A stretch of 64,000 nucleotides of DNA from contig NZ_FOFF01000025.1 in the NCBI RefSeq assembly GCF_900110755.1, positions 55,106 through 119,105 on the forward strand, read 5' to 3'. The position numbers and the translations under genes are program-made. The DNA comes from Streptomyces sp. yr375. Its GTDB lineage: Bacteria; Actinomycetota; Actinomycetes; Streptomycetales; Streptomycetaceae. Shown piece by piece: positions 8,243 to 16,580 of this stretch. Under the pieces are notes generated by a model, which worked only from the letters and a program-made list of their open reading frames with translations, did not search any database and had not been told where the DNA came from. How positions within the stretch are numbered: the stretch's first letter is position 1; each line of letters starts with the position of its first letter.

Positions 8243-9751
8243 ATGGCGCCCATGCCCAGTGCAGAATCGACGCCGACGCCCGTGCACGAGCCGGATCCGG
8301 TCAGGCCGACCAGCGACGACCCGGTGGCCGCAGCCGGCAGTGAGCTCATCGGCGGCCCCCTCGGCCGACGGGCCCTGCTGGGGACGTCCTGGTGGACTCC
8401 CGTACGGATCGTCGCGCTCGTGGCGATCGGGATGTTCGCCCTAGGACTGATCCAGAAGGCGCCCTGCTACAACGGAGGCTGGTTCTTCGGCGCCACCTCC
8501 CAGTACACGCACGCCTGCTACTCGGACATCCCGCACCTCTACCAGGGGCGCGGCTTCGCCGACGGACTCGTGCCGTACTTCGACAAGCTTCCCGGCGACA
8601 TGGACTACCTCGAATACCCGGTGCTGACCGGTGTGTTCATGGAGGTGGCCGCCTGGCTCACACCGGGCAGCGGCAGCATCCAGGACCAGGAACAGTGGTA
8701 CTGGATGGTCAACGCCGGGATGCTGATGGCGTGCGCGGCCGTCATCGCCGTCTGCGTGGCCCGGACGCACGCCCGGCGCCCCTGGGACGGCCTGCTGGTC
8801 GCCCTGGCGCCTGCCCTCGCGCTGACCGCGACCATCAACTGGGACCTGCTGGCGGTCGCCCTGACGGCCGCGGCGATGCTCATGTGGTCTCGGGGCCGTT
8901 CCCTGGCCTTCGGCATCCTGCTGGGGCTCGCCACGGCCGCCAAGCTCTATCCCGTCTTCCTGCTCGGCCCCCTGTTCGTGCTGTGCTGGCGCGCGGGGAA
9001 GTGGCGGGACTTCGGCAAGGCCCTCGGCGGTGCGGTCGTCGCCTGGCTGGTGGTGAACCTGCCGGTGATGCTCTTCGCCTTCGAGGGGTGGTCGAAGTTC
9101 TACCGGTTCAGCCAGGAGCGGGGCGTCGACTTCGGCTCCTTCTGGCTGATCCTGGCCCAGAACTCCAGCGACCCGCTCACCACGCACAGCGTCAACACCC
9201 TCGCCACGCTGCTCGTCGTGCTGTGCGCTGTGGGTATCGCGGCGCTGGCGCTGACCGCGCTCCGCCGTCCCCGCTTCGCCCAGTTGGCCTTCCTGATCGT
9301 GGCGGCCTTCATCCTCACCAACAAGGTCTACTCGCCGCAGTACGTCCTGTGGCTGGTGCCGCTGGCGGTGCTGGCCCGGCCGAAGTGGCGGGACTTCCTG
9401 ATCTGGCAGGCCTGCGAGGTCGCCTACTTCGTGGGCATCTGGATGTACCTCGCGTACACGATGAGCGGAGACGCCCACAAGGGGCTGCCGACCGACGGCT
9501 ACCACTGGGCCATCGGCGTGCACCTGCTGGGGACGCTCTACCTGTGCGGTGTGGTCGTACGCGACATCCTGATGCCGGAGCGGGACGTGGTGCGGCAGGC
9601 CGGGGACGATGATCCCTCGGGCGGGGTGCTCGACGGGGCGGAGGACGTCTTCGTCTTCGGCGTCGCGGCCCATCCGCCCCGGCATGCCTCCGCCCTCGAC
9701 GGGCCGCAGGTGGACTGGGGCAAGCAGGACGCCGCCGACAGTTCGCTCTGA
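8243..9751 (+). CDS. GT87 (DUF2029)-family membrane glycosyltransferase
   Basis: A 502-residue polytopic membrane protein with about 9-10 predicted helices. It resembles the DUF2029/GT87 polyprenyl-phosphate-dependent mannosyltransferases of actinobacteria. The first extracellular loop carries the acidic DYLEYPVLTG segment expected of GT-C enzymes. Several helices follow, and the C-terminal 45 residues are cytoplasmic, acidic and disordered. Substrate is unknown; the neighbouring PBP, racemase-like and FemX genes suggest envelope glycan work. The start could be ATG 8243 or ATG 8252. Neither has a strong ribosome-binding site. Confidence 0.8.
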   Translation: MAPMPSAESTPTPVHEPDPVRPTSDDPVAAAGSELIGGPLGRRALLGTSWWTPVRIVALVAIGMFALGLIQKAPCYNGGWFFGATSQYTHACYSDIPHLYQGRGFADGLVPYFDKLPGDMDYLEYPVLTGVFMEVAAWLTPGSGSIQDQEQWYWMVNAGMLMACAAVIAVCVARTHARRPWDGLLVALAPALALTATINWDLLAVALTAAAMLMWSRGRSLAFGILLGLATAAKLYPVFLLGPLFVLCWRAGKWRDFGKALGGAVVAWLVVNLPVMLFAFEGWSKFYRFSQERGVDFGSFWLILAQNSSDPLTTHSVNTLATLLVVLCAVGIAALALTALRRPRFAQLAFLIVAAFILTNKVYSPQYVLWLVPLAVLARPKWRDFLIWQACEVAYFVGIWMYLAYTMSGDAHKGLPTDGYHWAIGVHLLGTLYLCGVVVRDILMPERDVVRQAGDDDPSGGVLDGAEDVFVFGVAAHPPRHASALDGPQVDWGKQDAADSSL

Positions 9752-9771
9752 GCGAACAGTGAGCCATGAAG

Positions 9772-9808
9772 GAAGGGCCGTACCCGGAGACTCCGTGTAC
9801 GGCCCTTC
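9772..9808. terminator. bidirectional hairpin terminator between convergent genes
   Basis: Perfect 12-bp stem (9772-9783 with 9797-9808) between the plus-strand glycosyltransferase and the minus-strand racemase-like gene. Confidence 0.85.
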
Positions 9809-9841
9809 TCGTTGCTTCGCTTGTTCAGCGGTTCATGAGGG

Positions 9842-10873
9842 TCAGCGGTCCATGAGCCGGTCGAACTGCGTGGTGGTGTGCCGCAGGTGGGCCACCAGTT
9901 CGTCGCCGACGTGCGGCTCCGGAGCGTCCGAGGGCACGAACAGGATGGACACCTGCATGTGCGGCGGCTCGGCGAACCAGCGCTGCTTGCCGCCCCAGAC
10001 GAACGGCGAGAGGTTCCGGTTCACCGTGGCGAGGCCGGCGCGGGCGACGCCCTTGGCGCGCGGCATGACGCCGTGCAGGGCCTTGGGGGCCTCCAGACCC
10101 ACCCCGTGCGACGTACCGCCCGCCACGACCACCAGGAAGCCGTCCGAGGCCGCCTTCTGCTGCCGGTAGCCGAAGCGGTCGCCCTTGGCGACCCGTGTGA
10201 CGTCCAGGACCGCTCCGCGGTACTCCGTGGCGTCGTGGTCCCCCAGCCACAGCCGCGTGCCGATCCGGGCGCGGAAGCGGGTCTGCGGGAACTGCTGCTG
10301 CAGCCGGACGAGTTCGTCGGCCTTGAGGTGGCTGACGAACATCGTGTGCAGCGGCAGCCGGGCCGCCCGCAGCCGGTCCATCCAGCCGATGACCTCCTCG
10401 ACGGCGTCGGAGCCGTCGGTGCGGTCCAGCGGCAGGTGGATGGCGAAGCCCTCCAGCCGGACGTTCTCGATCGCGGCGTGCAACTGCGGCAGATCCTGCT
10501 CGCTGATGCCGTGCCGCTTCATCGACGACATCACCTCGATGACCACGCGGGCGCCCACCAGGCCGTACACGCCGTCGACCGACGACACCGAGCGCACGAC
10601 CCGGTCGGGCAGCGGGACGGGCTCCTCACCGCGCCGGTAGGGCGTCAGCACCAGCAGGTCACCGCCGAAGAAGTCCTTGATGCGCGCGGCCTCGTAGGTC
10701 GTGCCGACGGCGAGGATGTCCGAGCCCAGCCGGGTGGCCTCCTCCGCCAGCCGCTCGTGCCCGAAGCCGTAGCCGTTGCCCTTGCAGACCGGGACGAGGG
10801 CCGGGAACTGCTCCTGCACGTGCTTGTGATGCGCCCGCCAGCGCGCGGTGTCGACGTAGAGCGTGAGCGCCAT
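9842..10873 (-). CDS. alanine-racemase-fold (Alr N-terminal domain) protein
   Basis: A 343-residue fold-type III PLP protein. The PLP-lysine motif near the N-terminus reads VCKGNGYGFG (Lys31), equivalent to VVKANAYGHG of Alr. It is shorter than biosynthetic alanine racemases (about 370-390), and its C-terminal half is divergent. Substrate is therefore uncertain, and I do not assign alr. It lies 63 bases downstream of femX in the same direction, so the two are probably co-transcribed. That links it to amino-acid supply for the peptidoglycan cross-bridge or stem. Activity as a racemase is inferred from fold only. Confidence 0.8.
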   Translation of the reverse strand: MALTLYVDTARWRAHHKHVQEQFPALVPVCKGNGYGFGHERLAEEATRLGSDILAVGTTYEAARIKDFFGGDLLVLTPYRRGEEPVPLPDRVVRSVSSVDGVYGLVGARVVIEVMSSMKRHGISEQDLPQLHAAIENVRLEGFAIHLPLDRTDGSDAVEEVIGWMDRLRAARLPLHTMFVSHLKADELVRLQQQFPQTRFRARIGTRLWLGDHDATEYRGAVLDVTRVAKGDRFGYRQQKAASDGFLVVVAGGTSHGVGLEAPKALHGVMPRAKGVARAGLATVNRNLSPFVWGGKQRWFAEPPHMQVSILFVPSDAPEPHVGDELVAHLRHTTTQFDRLMDR

Positions 10874-10936
10874 GGCCGGACCTGGGACCTTTCTGGTGGC
10901 TGCGGTGTCAGGGGTGGGGAATCAGTGAGCGTGACG

Positions 10937-12058
10937 TCAGCGGCGCGACATGTAGATGTCGAGCGCCTTGTGGAGCAGCTTGTTCAGCGGGAAGTCCCAC
11001 TCGCCGAGGTACTCCGCGGCCTGTCCGCCCGTGCCGACCTTGAACTGGATCAGGCCGAAGAGGTGGTCGGTCTCGTCCAGCGAGTCGGAGATGCCGCGCA
11101 GGTCGTAGACGGTCGCACCGAGCGCATAGGCGTCGCGCAGCATCCGCCACTGCATGGCGTTCGAGGGGCGGAACTCACGGCCGATGTTGTCCGAGGCCCC
11201 GTAGGAGTACCAGACGTGCCCGCCGACGATCAGCATCGTCGCCGCCGACAGGTTCACACCGTTGTGGCGGGCGAAGTACAGCCGCATGCGGTTGGGATCC
11301 TCGGTGTTGAGGGCCGTCCACATGCGCTGGAAGTACGACAACGGGCGTGGCCGGAAGTGATCGCGCACGGCCGTGATCTCGTACAGCCGCTGCCACTCCT
11401 CGAGGTCCTGGTAGCCGCCCTGGACGACCTCGACCCCGGCCTTCTCGGCCTTCTTGATGTTGCGGCGCCACAACTGGTTGAAGTTCTTGTGGACCTCTTC
11501 GAGGGAGCGGTTCGCCAGCGGCACCTGGTAGACGTAGCGCGGCTGGACGTCGCCGAAGCCGGCACCGCCGTCCTCGCCCTGCTGCCAGCCCATGCGGCGC
11601 AGCTTGTCGGCCACCTCGAAGGCGCGCGGTTCGATGAAGTCGGCCTCGATGTCACGCAGCCGCTTCACGTCCGGGTTCTGGATGCCCGCCTTGATGGAGG
11701 TGGCCTCCCAGCGGCGGATGATCACCGGCGGGCCCATCTTCACCGAGAAGGCACCCTGCTGCTTGAGGTGCGCGAGCATCGGTTCCAGCCAGTCGGTCAG
11801 ATTCGGCGCATACCAGTTGATGACCGGACCCTCGGGCAGATAGGCCAGGTAACGCTTGATCTTGGGCAACTGGCGGTAGAGGACCAGACCCGCGCCGACC
11901 AGTTCACCGCTGCGCTCGTCGAACCAGCCGAGGCTCTCCGACCGCCACTCGGCCTTGACGTCTGCCCAGGCCGGAACCTGCATGTGGCTCGCCGAGGGCA
12001 GGCTCTGGATGTATGCCAGATGCTGCTCACGGCTGATCGTCCTCAGGGTCAGGCTCAT
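10937..12058 (-). CDS. femX: FemX-type lipid II peptidyl transferase
   Basis: A 373-residue FemABX-family aminoacyl-tRNA-dependent transferase. In S. coelicolor, which has LL-DAP peptidoglycan with one bridging glycine, the orthologous gene adds that glycine to the lipid-linked precursor. The two GNAT-like subdomains are visible. The first includes the membrane-side sequence PKIKRYLAYLPEGPVINW. The coiled region KNFNQLWRRNIKKAEKAGVEV is conserved in the family. The second ends with VWYSYGASDNIGREFRPSNAMQW and YDLRGISDS. The gene precedes the racemase-fold gene on the same strand. It starts directly at ATG 12058. Confidence 0.9.
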   Translation of the reverse strand: MSLTLRTISREQHLAYIQSLPSASHMQVPAWADVKAEWRSESLGWFDERSGELVGAGLVLYRQLPKIKRYLAYLPEGPVINWYAPNLTDWLEPMLAHLKQQGAFSVKMGPPVIIRRWEATSIKAGIQNPDVKRLRDIEADFIEPRAFEVADKLRRMGWQQGEDGGAGFGDVQPRYVYQVPLANRSLEEVHKNFNQLWRRNIKKAEKAGVEVVQGGYQDLEEWQRLYEITAVRDHFRPRPLSYFQRMWTALNTEDPNRMRLYFARHNGVNLSAATMLIVGGHVWYSYGASDNIGREFRPSNAMQWRMLRDAYALGATVYDLRGISDSLDETDHLFGLIQFKVGTGGQAAEYLGEWDFPLNKLLHKALDIYMSRR

Positions 12059-12165
12059 TCGGGGCGCTCCTCGGGCTGGTGTGTCCCCATGGGTACAGGG
12101 GCTCCGGCTCTCGCGCCGAAGCCTACTGCGCCCTGCGAGCGCCCTGACTGGGCGTAGGGAACCTT

Positions 12166-12192
12166 CGCCCCGGCCCGTGTGCGGCCGGGGCG
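12166..12192 (-). terminator. hairpin terminator upstream of femX
   Basis: Perfect 10-bp GC stem (12166-12175 with 12183-12192) and a 7-nt loop. It lies between the small membrane protein gene and femX, both on the minus strand. Confidence 0.7.
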
Positions 12193-12271
12193 TTCCGTCA
12201 GGGTTCGTAGGTGTCCTACGCGACGTCCGGTGCGGACGGTGTCCGTGGTGTCCGTACCGGAGTCGGTCGGG

Positions 12272-12583
12272 TCACCAGAGTCCGCCGAAGAGCCCGCCGT
12301 TCGCCATGCCGATGAAGAAGCCGACGGCCGAGGCGCCGAGACCCAGGATCAGACCGAAGCGCTCACGGGTGGTCTCGGAGATCCACTGTCCGTACGCGCC
12401 GGTCAGGATTCCCACCAGACCGGCCCAGGAGCTGAGCAGATGCAGGCTGTGGAAGAACGACGTGATGAAGGCCGTCAGTCCGAGCACCAGCGTCACCGCG
12501 AGCAGGGTGTCCTGGAGCGGATGGGGTTTGCCGTCGGTGGCGAAGAGAGATCCGGCGGTATTGGGTCGCAATGCCTGTGCCAT
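12272..12583 (-). CDS. small integral membrane protein
   Basis: A 103-residue protein with three predicted membrane helices (about residues 22-45, 52-70 and 80-100) and a Gly/Phe-rich end. The ATG at 12583 is preceded by GGAGG eight bases upstream; a longer in-frame start at 12628 lacks support. I know it only as a conserved Streptomyces hypothetical that sits divergent to rpsF. Function unknown. Confidence 0.8.
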   Translation of the reverse strand: MAQALRPNTAGSLFATDGKPHPLQDTLLAVTLVLGLTAFITSFFHSLHLLSSWAGLVGILTGAYGQWISETTRERFGLILGLGASAVGFFIGMANGGLFGGLW

Positions 12584-12823
12584 GTGGCACCTCCTGCGGA
12601 AGGCGGCGCATCGTAGCGCCATACACACCCGACGTGTACAGATTGACGGTCACACCCGCCTGATTTCAACCGGAAGCGCGTGTGCAGGTAGTCTGTACCG
12701 TCTGCACCGGTGTCTGCCCAGGCAGAGCCAGGGAGTCCGCCCAGCTCAGAGCGGGGATTTCGCTTGCCGATCCCCGACTGTCAGTGGCGGCCGATACCGT
12801 TGCGTACGCATCACAACCCTCCT

Positions 12824-12842
12824 GCCACGGATCGACCGTGGC
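12824..12842 (+). promoter_or_regulatory. rpsF leader hairpin (candidate S6:S18 autoregulatory element)
   Basis: 7-bp stem (12824-12830 with 12836-12842) just before the rpsF ribosome-binding site, within a 280-base leader. Leaders of rpsF-ssb-rpsR operons in many bacteria carry an RNA bound by the S6:S18 complex. I can see a hairpin in the right place but cannot confirm the consensus. Confidence 0.4.
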
Positions 12843-12870
12843 CGCTGAGTCCAAAGGAGGTGGGTTCCAC

Positions 12871-13161
12871 ATGCGTCACTACGAAGTGATGGTCATCCTC
12901 GACCCCGATCTCGAGGAGCGCGCTGTCTCCCCGCTGATCGAGAACTTCCTCTCCGTCGTCCGTGAGGGCAACGGAAAGGTGGAGAAGGTCGACACCTGGG
13001 GCCGTCGTCGTCTCTCGTACGAGATCAAGAAGAAGCCCGAGGGCATCTACTCGGTCATCGACCTTCAGGCCGAGCCTGCGGTCGTCAAGGAGCTCGACCG
13101 CCAGATGAACCTGAACGAGTCGGTCCTCCGGACCAAGGTCCTCCGTCCCGAGACCCACTGA
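12871..13161 (+). CDS. rpsF: 30S ribosomal protein S6
   Basis: A 96-residue S6 protein of the small ribosomal subunit platform, which pairs with S18. The sequence begins [17 protein letters not shown] and contains the conserved [16 protein letters not shown]. The start is fixed by AAAGGAGG eleven bases upstream; the frame is open further upstream but that part is not conserved. First gene of the rpsF-ssb-rpsR-rplI operon. Confidence 0.98.
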
Positions 13162-13241
13162 GCTCGCGAGCTCAGCCGATATCTCGGGATTCTGAGTAGC
13201 AGCACAAGCAGCCAGCAGCAAACCCGCCGAGAGGTTCCCCC

Positions 13242-13850
13242 ATGGCAGGCGAGACCGTCATCACGGTCGTCGGCAATCTTGTCGACGACCCCGAGCTGCG
13301 CTTCACCCCCTCCGGTGCGGCGGTCGCGAAGTTCCGTGTCGCGTCCACTCCCCGCACCTTCGACCGGCAGACGAACGAGTGGAAGGACGGCGAGAGCCTG
13401 TTCCTGACCTGCTCGGTCTGGCGTCAGGCGGCGGAGAACGTCGCGGAGTCGCTCCAGCGAGGCATGCGCGTCATCGTGCAGGGCCGGCTGAAGCAGCGGT
13501 CCTACGAGGACCGTGAGGGCGTCAAGCGCACGGTCTACGAGCTGGACGTCGAGGAAGTCGGCGCCAGCCTGCGCAGTGCCACGGCCAAGGTCACCAAGGC
13601 CGCCGGCCGCGGTGGCCAGGGCGGCCAGGGTGGTTACGGCGGCGGTGGCGGCCAGGGTGGCGGCGGCTGGGGTGGAAACTCCGGCGGCGGCCAGCAGGGC
13701 GGCGGCGCTCCCGCCGAAGACCCGTGGGCCACCAGCGCTCCCGCCGGTGGCAACCCGGGCGGCGGTGGCGGCCAGGGCGGTGGCGGCGGCTGGGGTGGAA
13801 ACTCCGGCGGCAGCGCCGGCGGCGGCTACTCGGACGAGCCCCCCTTCTAG
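13242..13850 (+). CDS. ssb: single-stranded DNA-binding protein (SsbA type)
   Basis: A 202-residue protein. An OB-fold domain (residues 1-115, beginning MAGETVITVVGNLVDDPELR) is followed by a long Gly/Gln/Trp-rich flexible linker and the acidic protein-interaction tail DEPPF. The position between rpsF and rpsR and the intact acidic tail mark it as the main replication SSB rather than the shorter SsbB paralog. The linker is encoded by imperfect GGCGGCGGTGGCCAG-like repeats, so its length probably varies between strains. Confidence 0.98.
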   Translation: MAGETVITVVGNLVDDPELRFTPSGAAVAKFRVASTPRTFDRQTNEWKDGESLFLTCSVWRQAAENVAESLQRGMRVIVQGRLKQRSYEDREGVKRTVYELDVEEVGASLRSATAKVTKAAGRGGQGGQGGYGGGGGQGGGGWGGNSGGGQQGGGAPAEDPWATSAPAGGNPGGGGGQGGGGGWGGNSGGSAGGGYSDEPPF

Positions 13851-13931
13851 GCCGTCGGGCCCGGATGTCCGGGCCCGATCGGGCCGAAGGCGGGTCGTAT
13901 CCCAACTTCTTGATCACACAGGAGAAACACC

Positions 13932-14168
13932 ATGGCGAAGCCGCCTGTGCGCAAGCCTAAGAAGAAGGTCTGCGCATTCTGCAAGGACAAGGTCACGTAC
14001 GTGGACTACAAGGACACGAACATGCTGCGGAAGTTCATTTCCGACCGCGGCAAGATCCGTGCCCGTCGCGTGACCGGCAACTGCACGCAGCACCAGCGTG
14101 ACGTCGCCACGGCAGTCAAGAACAGCCGTGAGATGGCGCTGCTGCCCTACACCGCGCAAGCGCGATAA
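13932..14168 (+). CDS. rpsR: 30S ribosomal protein S18 (zinc-binding form)
   Basis: A 78-residue S18. It keeps the cysteine pair CAFC and a later Cys in TGNCTQHQ, so it is the zinc-binding (C+) type. Streptomyces often carries a second, zinc-free S18 elsewhere, controlled by Zur. An AGGAG ribosome-binding site precedes the ATG. Confidence 0.97.
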   Translation: MAKPPVRKPKKKVCAFCKDKVTYVDYKDTNMLRKFISDRGKIRARRVTGNCTQHQRDVATAVKNSREMALLPYTAQAR

Positions 14169-14186
14169 GGGAAGGGTGACCGACAT

Positions 14187-14633
14187 ATGAAGATCATCCT
14201 CACTCACGAGGTCTCCGGCCTCGGCGCCGCGGGCGACGTCGTCGACGTCAAGGACGGCTACGCTCGCAACTACCTGATCCCGCGGAACTTCGCGATCCGT
14301 TGGACCAAGGGTGGCGAGAAGGACGTCGAGCAGATCCGTCGTGCTCGCAAGATCCACGAGATCCAGACCATCGAGCAGGCCAATGCTGTGAAGGCCCGCC
14401 TCGAAGGTGTCAAGGTTCGCCTGGCCGTCCGCTCCGGCGACGCCGGTCGTCTCTTCGGTTCCGTCACCCCGGCCGACATCGCCTCGGCGATCAAGGCTTC
14501 CGGTGGCCCCGAGGTCGACAAGCGCCGCATCGAGCTCGGCTCGCCGATCAAGACCCTGGGCGCTCACGAGACGTCCGTGCGTCTGCACCCCGAGGTTGCC
14601 GCCAAGGTCAACATCGAGGTCATCGCGGCCTGA
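14187..14633 (+). CDS. rplI: 50S ribosomal protein L9
   Basis: A 148-residue L9. It has the N-terminal rRNA-binding domain (MKIILTHEVSGLGAAGDVVDVKDGYARNYLIP), a central helix and a C-terminal domain ending LHPEVAAKVNIEVIAA. Last gene of the operon, followed by a strong terminator. Confidence 0.98.
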   Translation: MKIILTHEVSGLGAAGDVVDVKDGYARNYLIPRNFAIRWTKGGEKDVEQIRRARKIHEIQTIEQANAVKARLEGVKVRLAVRSGDAGRLFGSVTPADIASAIKASGGPEVDKRRIELGSPIKTLGAHETSVRLHPEVAAKVNIEVIAA

Positions 14634-14660
14634 TCGCTGCGCTCGGCTTGAAGAGCTGAG

Positions 14661-14691
14661 AAGGGGCCGCACCCACTGGGTGCGGCCCCTT
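14661..14691 (+). terminator. terminator of the rpsF-rplI operon
   Basis: Perfect 14-bp GC-rich stem (14661-14674 with 14678-14691) with a 3-nt loop, 28 bases after the rplI stop. Confidence 0.92.
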
Positions 14692-14715
14692 CCGTTCGCC
14701 TGTTTCACGTTGCTT

Positions 14716-14729
14716 GTTTCACGTGAAAC
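14716..14729. other. parS site
   Basis: Perfect GTTTCACGTGAAAC between convergent rplI and the MATE gene. A half-site GTTTCACGTT lies 14 bases to the left (14702). Confidence 0.93.
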
Positions 14730-14768
14730 ATCGGTCTCACGCGGCCATCGGTTTCCCGCGCTCGACGT

Positions 14769-14782
14769 GTTTCACGTGAAAC
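14769..14782. other. parS site
   Basis: Perfect GTTTCACGTGAAAC ending two bases from the stop of the MATE exporter gene, 53 bp from the previous copy. Confidence 0.93.
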
Positions 14783-14784
14783 AG

Positions 14785-16122
14785 TCAGCGGGTCGCGCTG
14801 GTGATGACCCAGCGGCCGGAACGGGCGCGCAGCCAGAGGGTGAGCATCCGGACGGTCATCATCAGCGTCATCGCTCCCCACACCGCGGTGAGGCCTCCAC
14901 CGAGGACCGGCACCAGCAGGGCCACCGGAGCGAAGACGGCCAGGGTGAGCACCATCGCCCAGGCGAGATAGGGGCCGTCTCCCGCGCCCATCAGTACGCC
15001 GTCCAGCACGAAGACGATGCCGCAGATGGGCTGGGAGAGCGCCACCACGAGAAGTGCGGGCAGCGCGGCATCCTTCACCGCCGGGTCGCTGGTGAAGAGC
15101 GGCAGGAAGAGCGGCCTGCTGATGACGACCAACAGGCCGAGCAGGACACCCACGGCGATGCCCCACTCGACCATCCGGTGGCAGACGTCTCGGGCGCCCT
15201 GGGCGTCGTCGGCACCGAGATAGCGTCCGATGATGGCCTGCCCGGCGATGGCGATGGCGTCGAGGGCGAAGGCGAGCAGGCTCCACAGGGCCAGGGCGAT
15301 CTGGTGTGCCGCGATGTCGTCGTCCCCGAGCCGGGCGGCCACGGCGGTGGCGATCATCAGGATCGCCCGCAGCGAGAGCGTGCGGACCAGCAGGGGCACC
15401 CCCGCCTGGGCGGAGGCCCTGATGCCAGCGGCGTCGGGCCGCAGAGACGCGCCGTGGCGGCGGGCTCCCTGGACCACGACTACGAGGTAGACCACGGCCA
15501 TGCCCCATTGCGCGATGACGGTTCCCCAGGCGGAGCCGGCGATGCCGAGGCCCACGCCGTAGACCAGCCCGACGTTCAGGGCGGCGTTGGCGACGAAGCC
15601 TCCCACGGCGACGTAGAGCGGTGTCCTCGTGTCCTGGAGTCCGCGCAGGACACCGGTCGCGGCCAGAACGACGAGCATGGCCGGTATGCCGAGCGCCGAG
15701 ATGCGCAGATAGGTGGTCGCGTACGCGGCGGCCGCGTCCGAGGTGCCGAAGAGCTCGACGAGTGCCGGGGCGGTGGGCAGGACGGCCACGATCACGGCGG
15801 CGCCGAGCAACAGTGCCAGCCAGATGCCGTCCATACCCTGACGGATGGCAGCCGGGAAGTCACCGGCGCCCACGCGGCGTGCGACGGCGGCGGTGGTGGC
15901 GTAGGCGAGGAAGACGAAGACGCTGACGGCTGTCATGAGGAGGGCAGAGGCGACTCCGAGGCCGGCGAGTTGCGCGGTGCCCAGATGGCCCACGATCGCG
16001 CTGTCGGCCATGACGAAGAGCGGCTCGGCGACGAGTGCGCCGAAGGCCGGGACGGCCAGTGCGACGATCTCTCGGTCGTGCTGTCGCCGGGTCGCCCTGG
16101 GGGGCGCGGGAGCCTGTGTCAT
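14785..16122 (-). CDS. MATE-family (DinF-like) efflux transporter
   Basis: A 445-residue, 12-helix multidrug and toxin extrusion protein. The N-terminal half contains the family pattern PLFVMADSAIVGHLGTAQLAGLG, and the second half repeats the fold. It probably exports a drug or metabolite by Na+ or H+ antiport; substrate unknown. ATG 16122 is preferred. No Shine-Dalgarno is visible, so the mRNA may be leaderless. It is divergent from dnaB, and a DnaA-box-like sequence lies only 15 bases upstream of its start. Confidence 0.9.
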   Translation of the reverse strand: MTQAPAPPRATRRQHDREIVALAVPAFGALVAEPLFVMADSAIVGHLGTAQLAGLGVASALLMTAVSVFVFLAYATTAAVARRVGAGDFPAAIRQGMDGIWLALLLGAAVIVAVLPTAPALVELFGTSDAAAAYATTYLRISALGIPAMLVVLAATGVLRGLQDTRTPLYVAVGGFVANAALNVGLVYGVGLGIAGSAWGTVIAQWGMAVVYLVVVVQGARRHGASLRPDAAGIRASAQAGVPLLVRTLSLRAILMIATAVAARLGDDDIAAHQIALALWSLLAFALDAIAIAGQAIIGRYLGADDAQGARDVCHRMVEWGIAVGVLLGLLVVISRPLFLPLFTSDPAVKDAALPALLVVALSQPICGIVFVLDGVLMGAGDGPYLAWAMVLTLAVFAPVALLVPVLGGGLTAVWGAMTLMMTVRMLTLWLRARSGRWVITSATR

Positions 16123-16136
16123 GACCACCAATCTAA

Positions 16137-16400
16137 TCGTCCACAGGTAAGAGATGCAATGACCTATTGACCCTTACGCATCGTCGCTTTGCGTGTCCTC
16201 TCGCGCGCCGTTCGAAGGGATCTTGGCCCGACTGGGAAACTTTTTCTTCTGCACAGCCGGTGGATGGGGAACGTGCAGGTCAGAGCGGCTTGGAAAGAAA
16301 AGTCGAGGGCTTGTTCACAGTACTGTCCACCGGGTCGTGCACAGGTTTTGCGGAGTTCTCCACAGCATAGGGGCCGTCGTCCACATGGCCTGTGGATAAC
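16137..16400. other. DnaA-box cluster in the dnaB upstream region
   Basis: The intergenic region (16123-16580) holds several sequences close to the Streptomyces DnaA box TTGTCCACA. They are TCGTCCACAG (16137), TTGTTCACAG (16311), CTGTCCACC (16323), TTCTCCACAG (16356), TCGTCCACA (16377) and, on the other strand, TTATCCACAG (16390-16399). Five of the six fall in 90 bp. DnaA could control dnaB or be titrated here. Binding is inferred. Confidence 0.7.
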
Positions 16401-16580
16401 CAGATTGGCTGACGGTGCCCGCGGGCCTACCGTGGTGCGGCGCCCGCTCCGTTCGTCGGTCGAGGAAACCCTTGCAAAACCGACGCACCACAACCGGAGT
16501 TGGGCCTCTCAATTGTCAGTGCCGTGCCGTAGAAATGAGGCACGGCGAGGTCCGCTCGGCGGACGGGAGGAGGTGGCTCG

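Noticed and set aside
14702..14711. GTTTCACGTT as another parS
   Set aside because: Only a half-site; the right half does not match.
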